DNA of 5,410 bases. Source: Candidatus Desantisbacteria bacterium CG2_30_40_21 (GTDB lineage: Bacteria; UBA9089; CG2-30-40-21). The stretch covers positions 1 to 5,410 of the forward strand of contig MNYI01000118.1 in the NCBI GenBank assembly GCA_001873945.1, written 5' to 3'. Positions 5,397 through 5,410 of the stretch are shown here, piece by piece. The notes beneath the pieces are model-generated. The model had not been told where the DNA came from, did no database searches, and saw only the letters and a program-made list of their open reading frames with translations. Within the stretch, counting starts at the first letter, position 1, and each line of letters begins with the position of its first letter. Position numbers and translations under genes: made by a program.

Positions 5397-5410
5397 AGGA
5401 AAGAAGGATT

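Overview
The window looks like chromosomal DNA from an AT-rich bacterium, probably an uncultivated candidate-phylum lineage. The support is bacterial Shine-Dalgarno sites, a sigma70-type promoter, an MEP-pathway gene, a lipoprotein resembling the DUF6599 family, and gaps filled with short palindromic or repetitive sequence and toxin-antitoxin debris. I cannot assign a phylum from the sequence alone. All three intact protein genes are on the + strand.

Layout. Bases 1-265 are non-coding. They hold a CTCTGTG-rich stretch and a roughly 162-bp nearly full-length palindrome (69-230) with 27-bp perfect terminal arms, resembling a foldback/MITE-type element. Next come ispH (266-1105), the last enzyme of the MEP isoprenoid pathway, and, after only 25 bp, a lipoprotein gene (1131-2027) that is probably cotranscribed. 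The gap 2028-2372 has an imperfect inverted repeat just after the lipoprotein stop. It also has a possible minus-strand 59-codon helix-turn-helix-like ORF or remnant (2263-2265 start, 2086 stop) and a strong promoter that drives topA. topA (2373-4979) encodes an 868-residue type IA topoisomerase. Its C-terminal tail has six four-cysteine zinc ribbons, four of which arose by in-frame duplication of a 300-bp two-ribbon unit.

Downstream of topA (4980-5410) is a decayed ParD/ParE-like toxin-antitoxin pair. The antitoxin frame is separated from its apparent start by what looks like a one-base deletion. The toxin keeps only about 37 N-terminal residues and stops at the edge of a short repeat-bounded segment (GTAACTACT at 5232 and 5281). 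The window ends in another AT-rich imperfect hairpin.

The intact genes are housekeeping functions (isoprenoid synthesis, DNA supercoiling) plus an envelope lipoprotein of unknown role. They do not form an obvious single pathway. I do not see a convincing new multi-gene system. The most distinctive features are the modular expansion of the TopA zinc-ribbon tail, the large foldback element upstream of ispH, and the truncated toxin-antitoxin locus.
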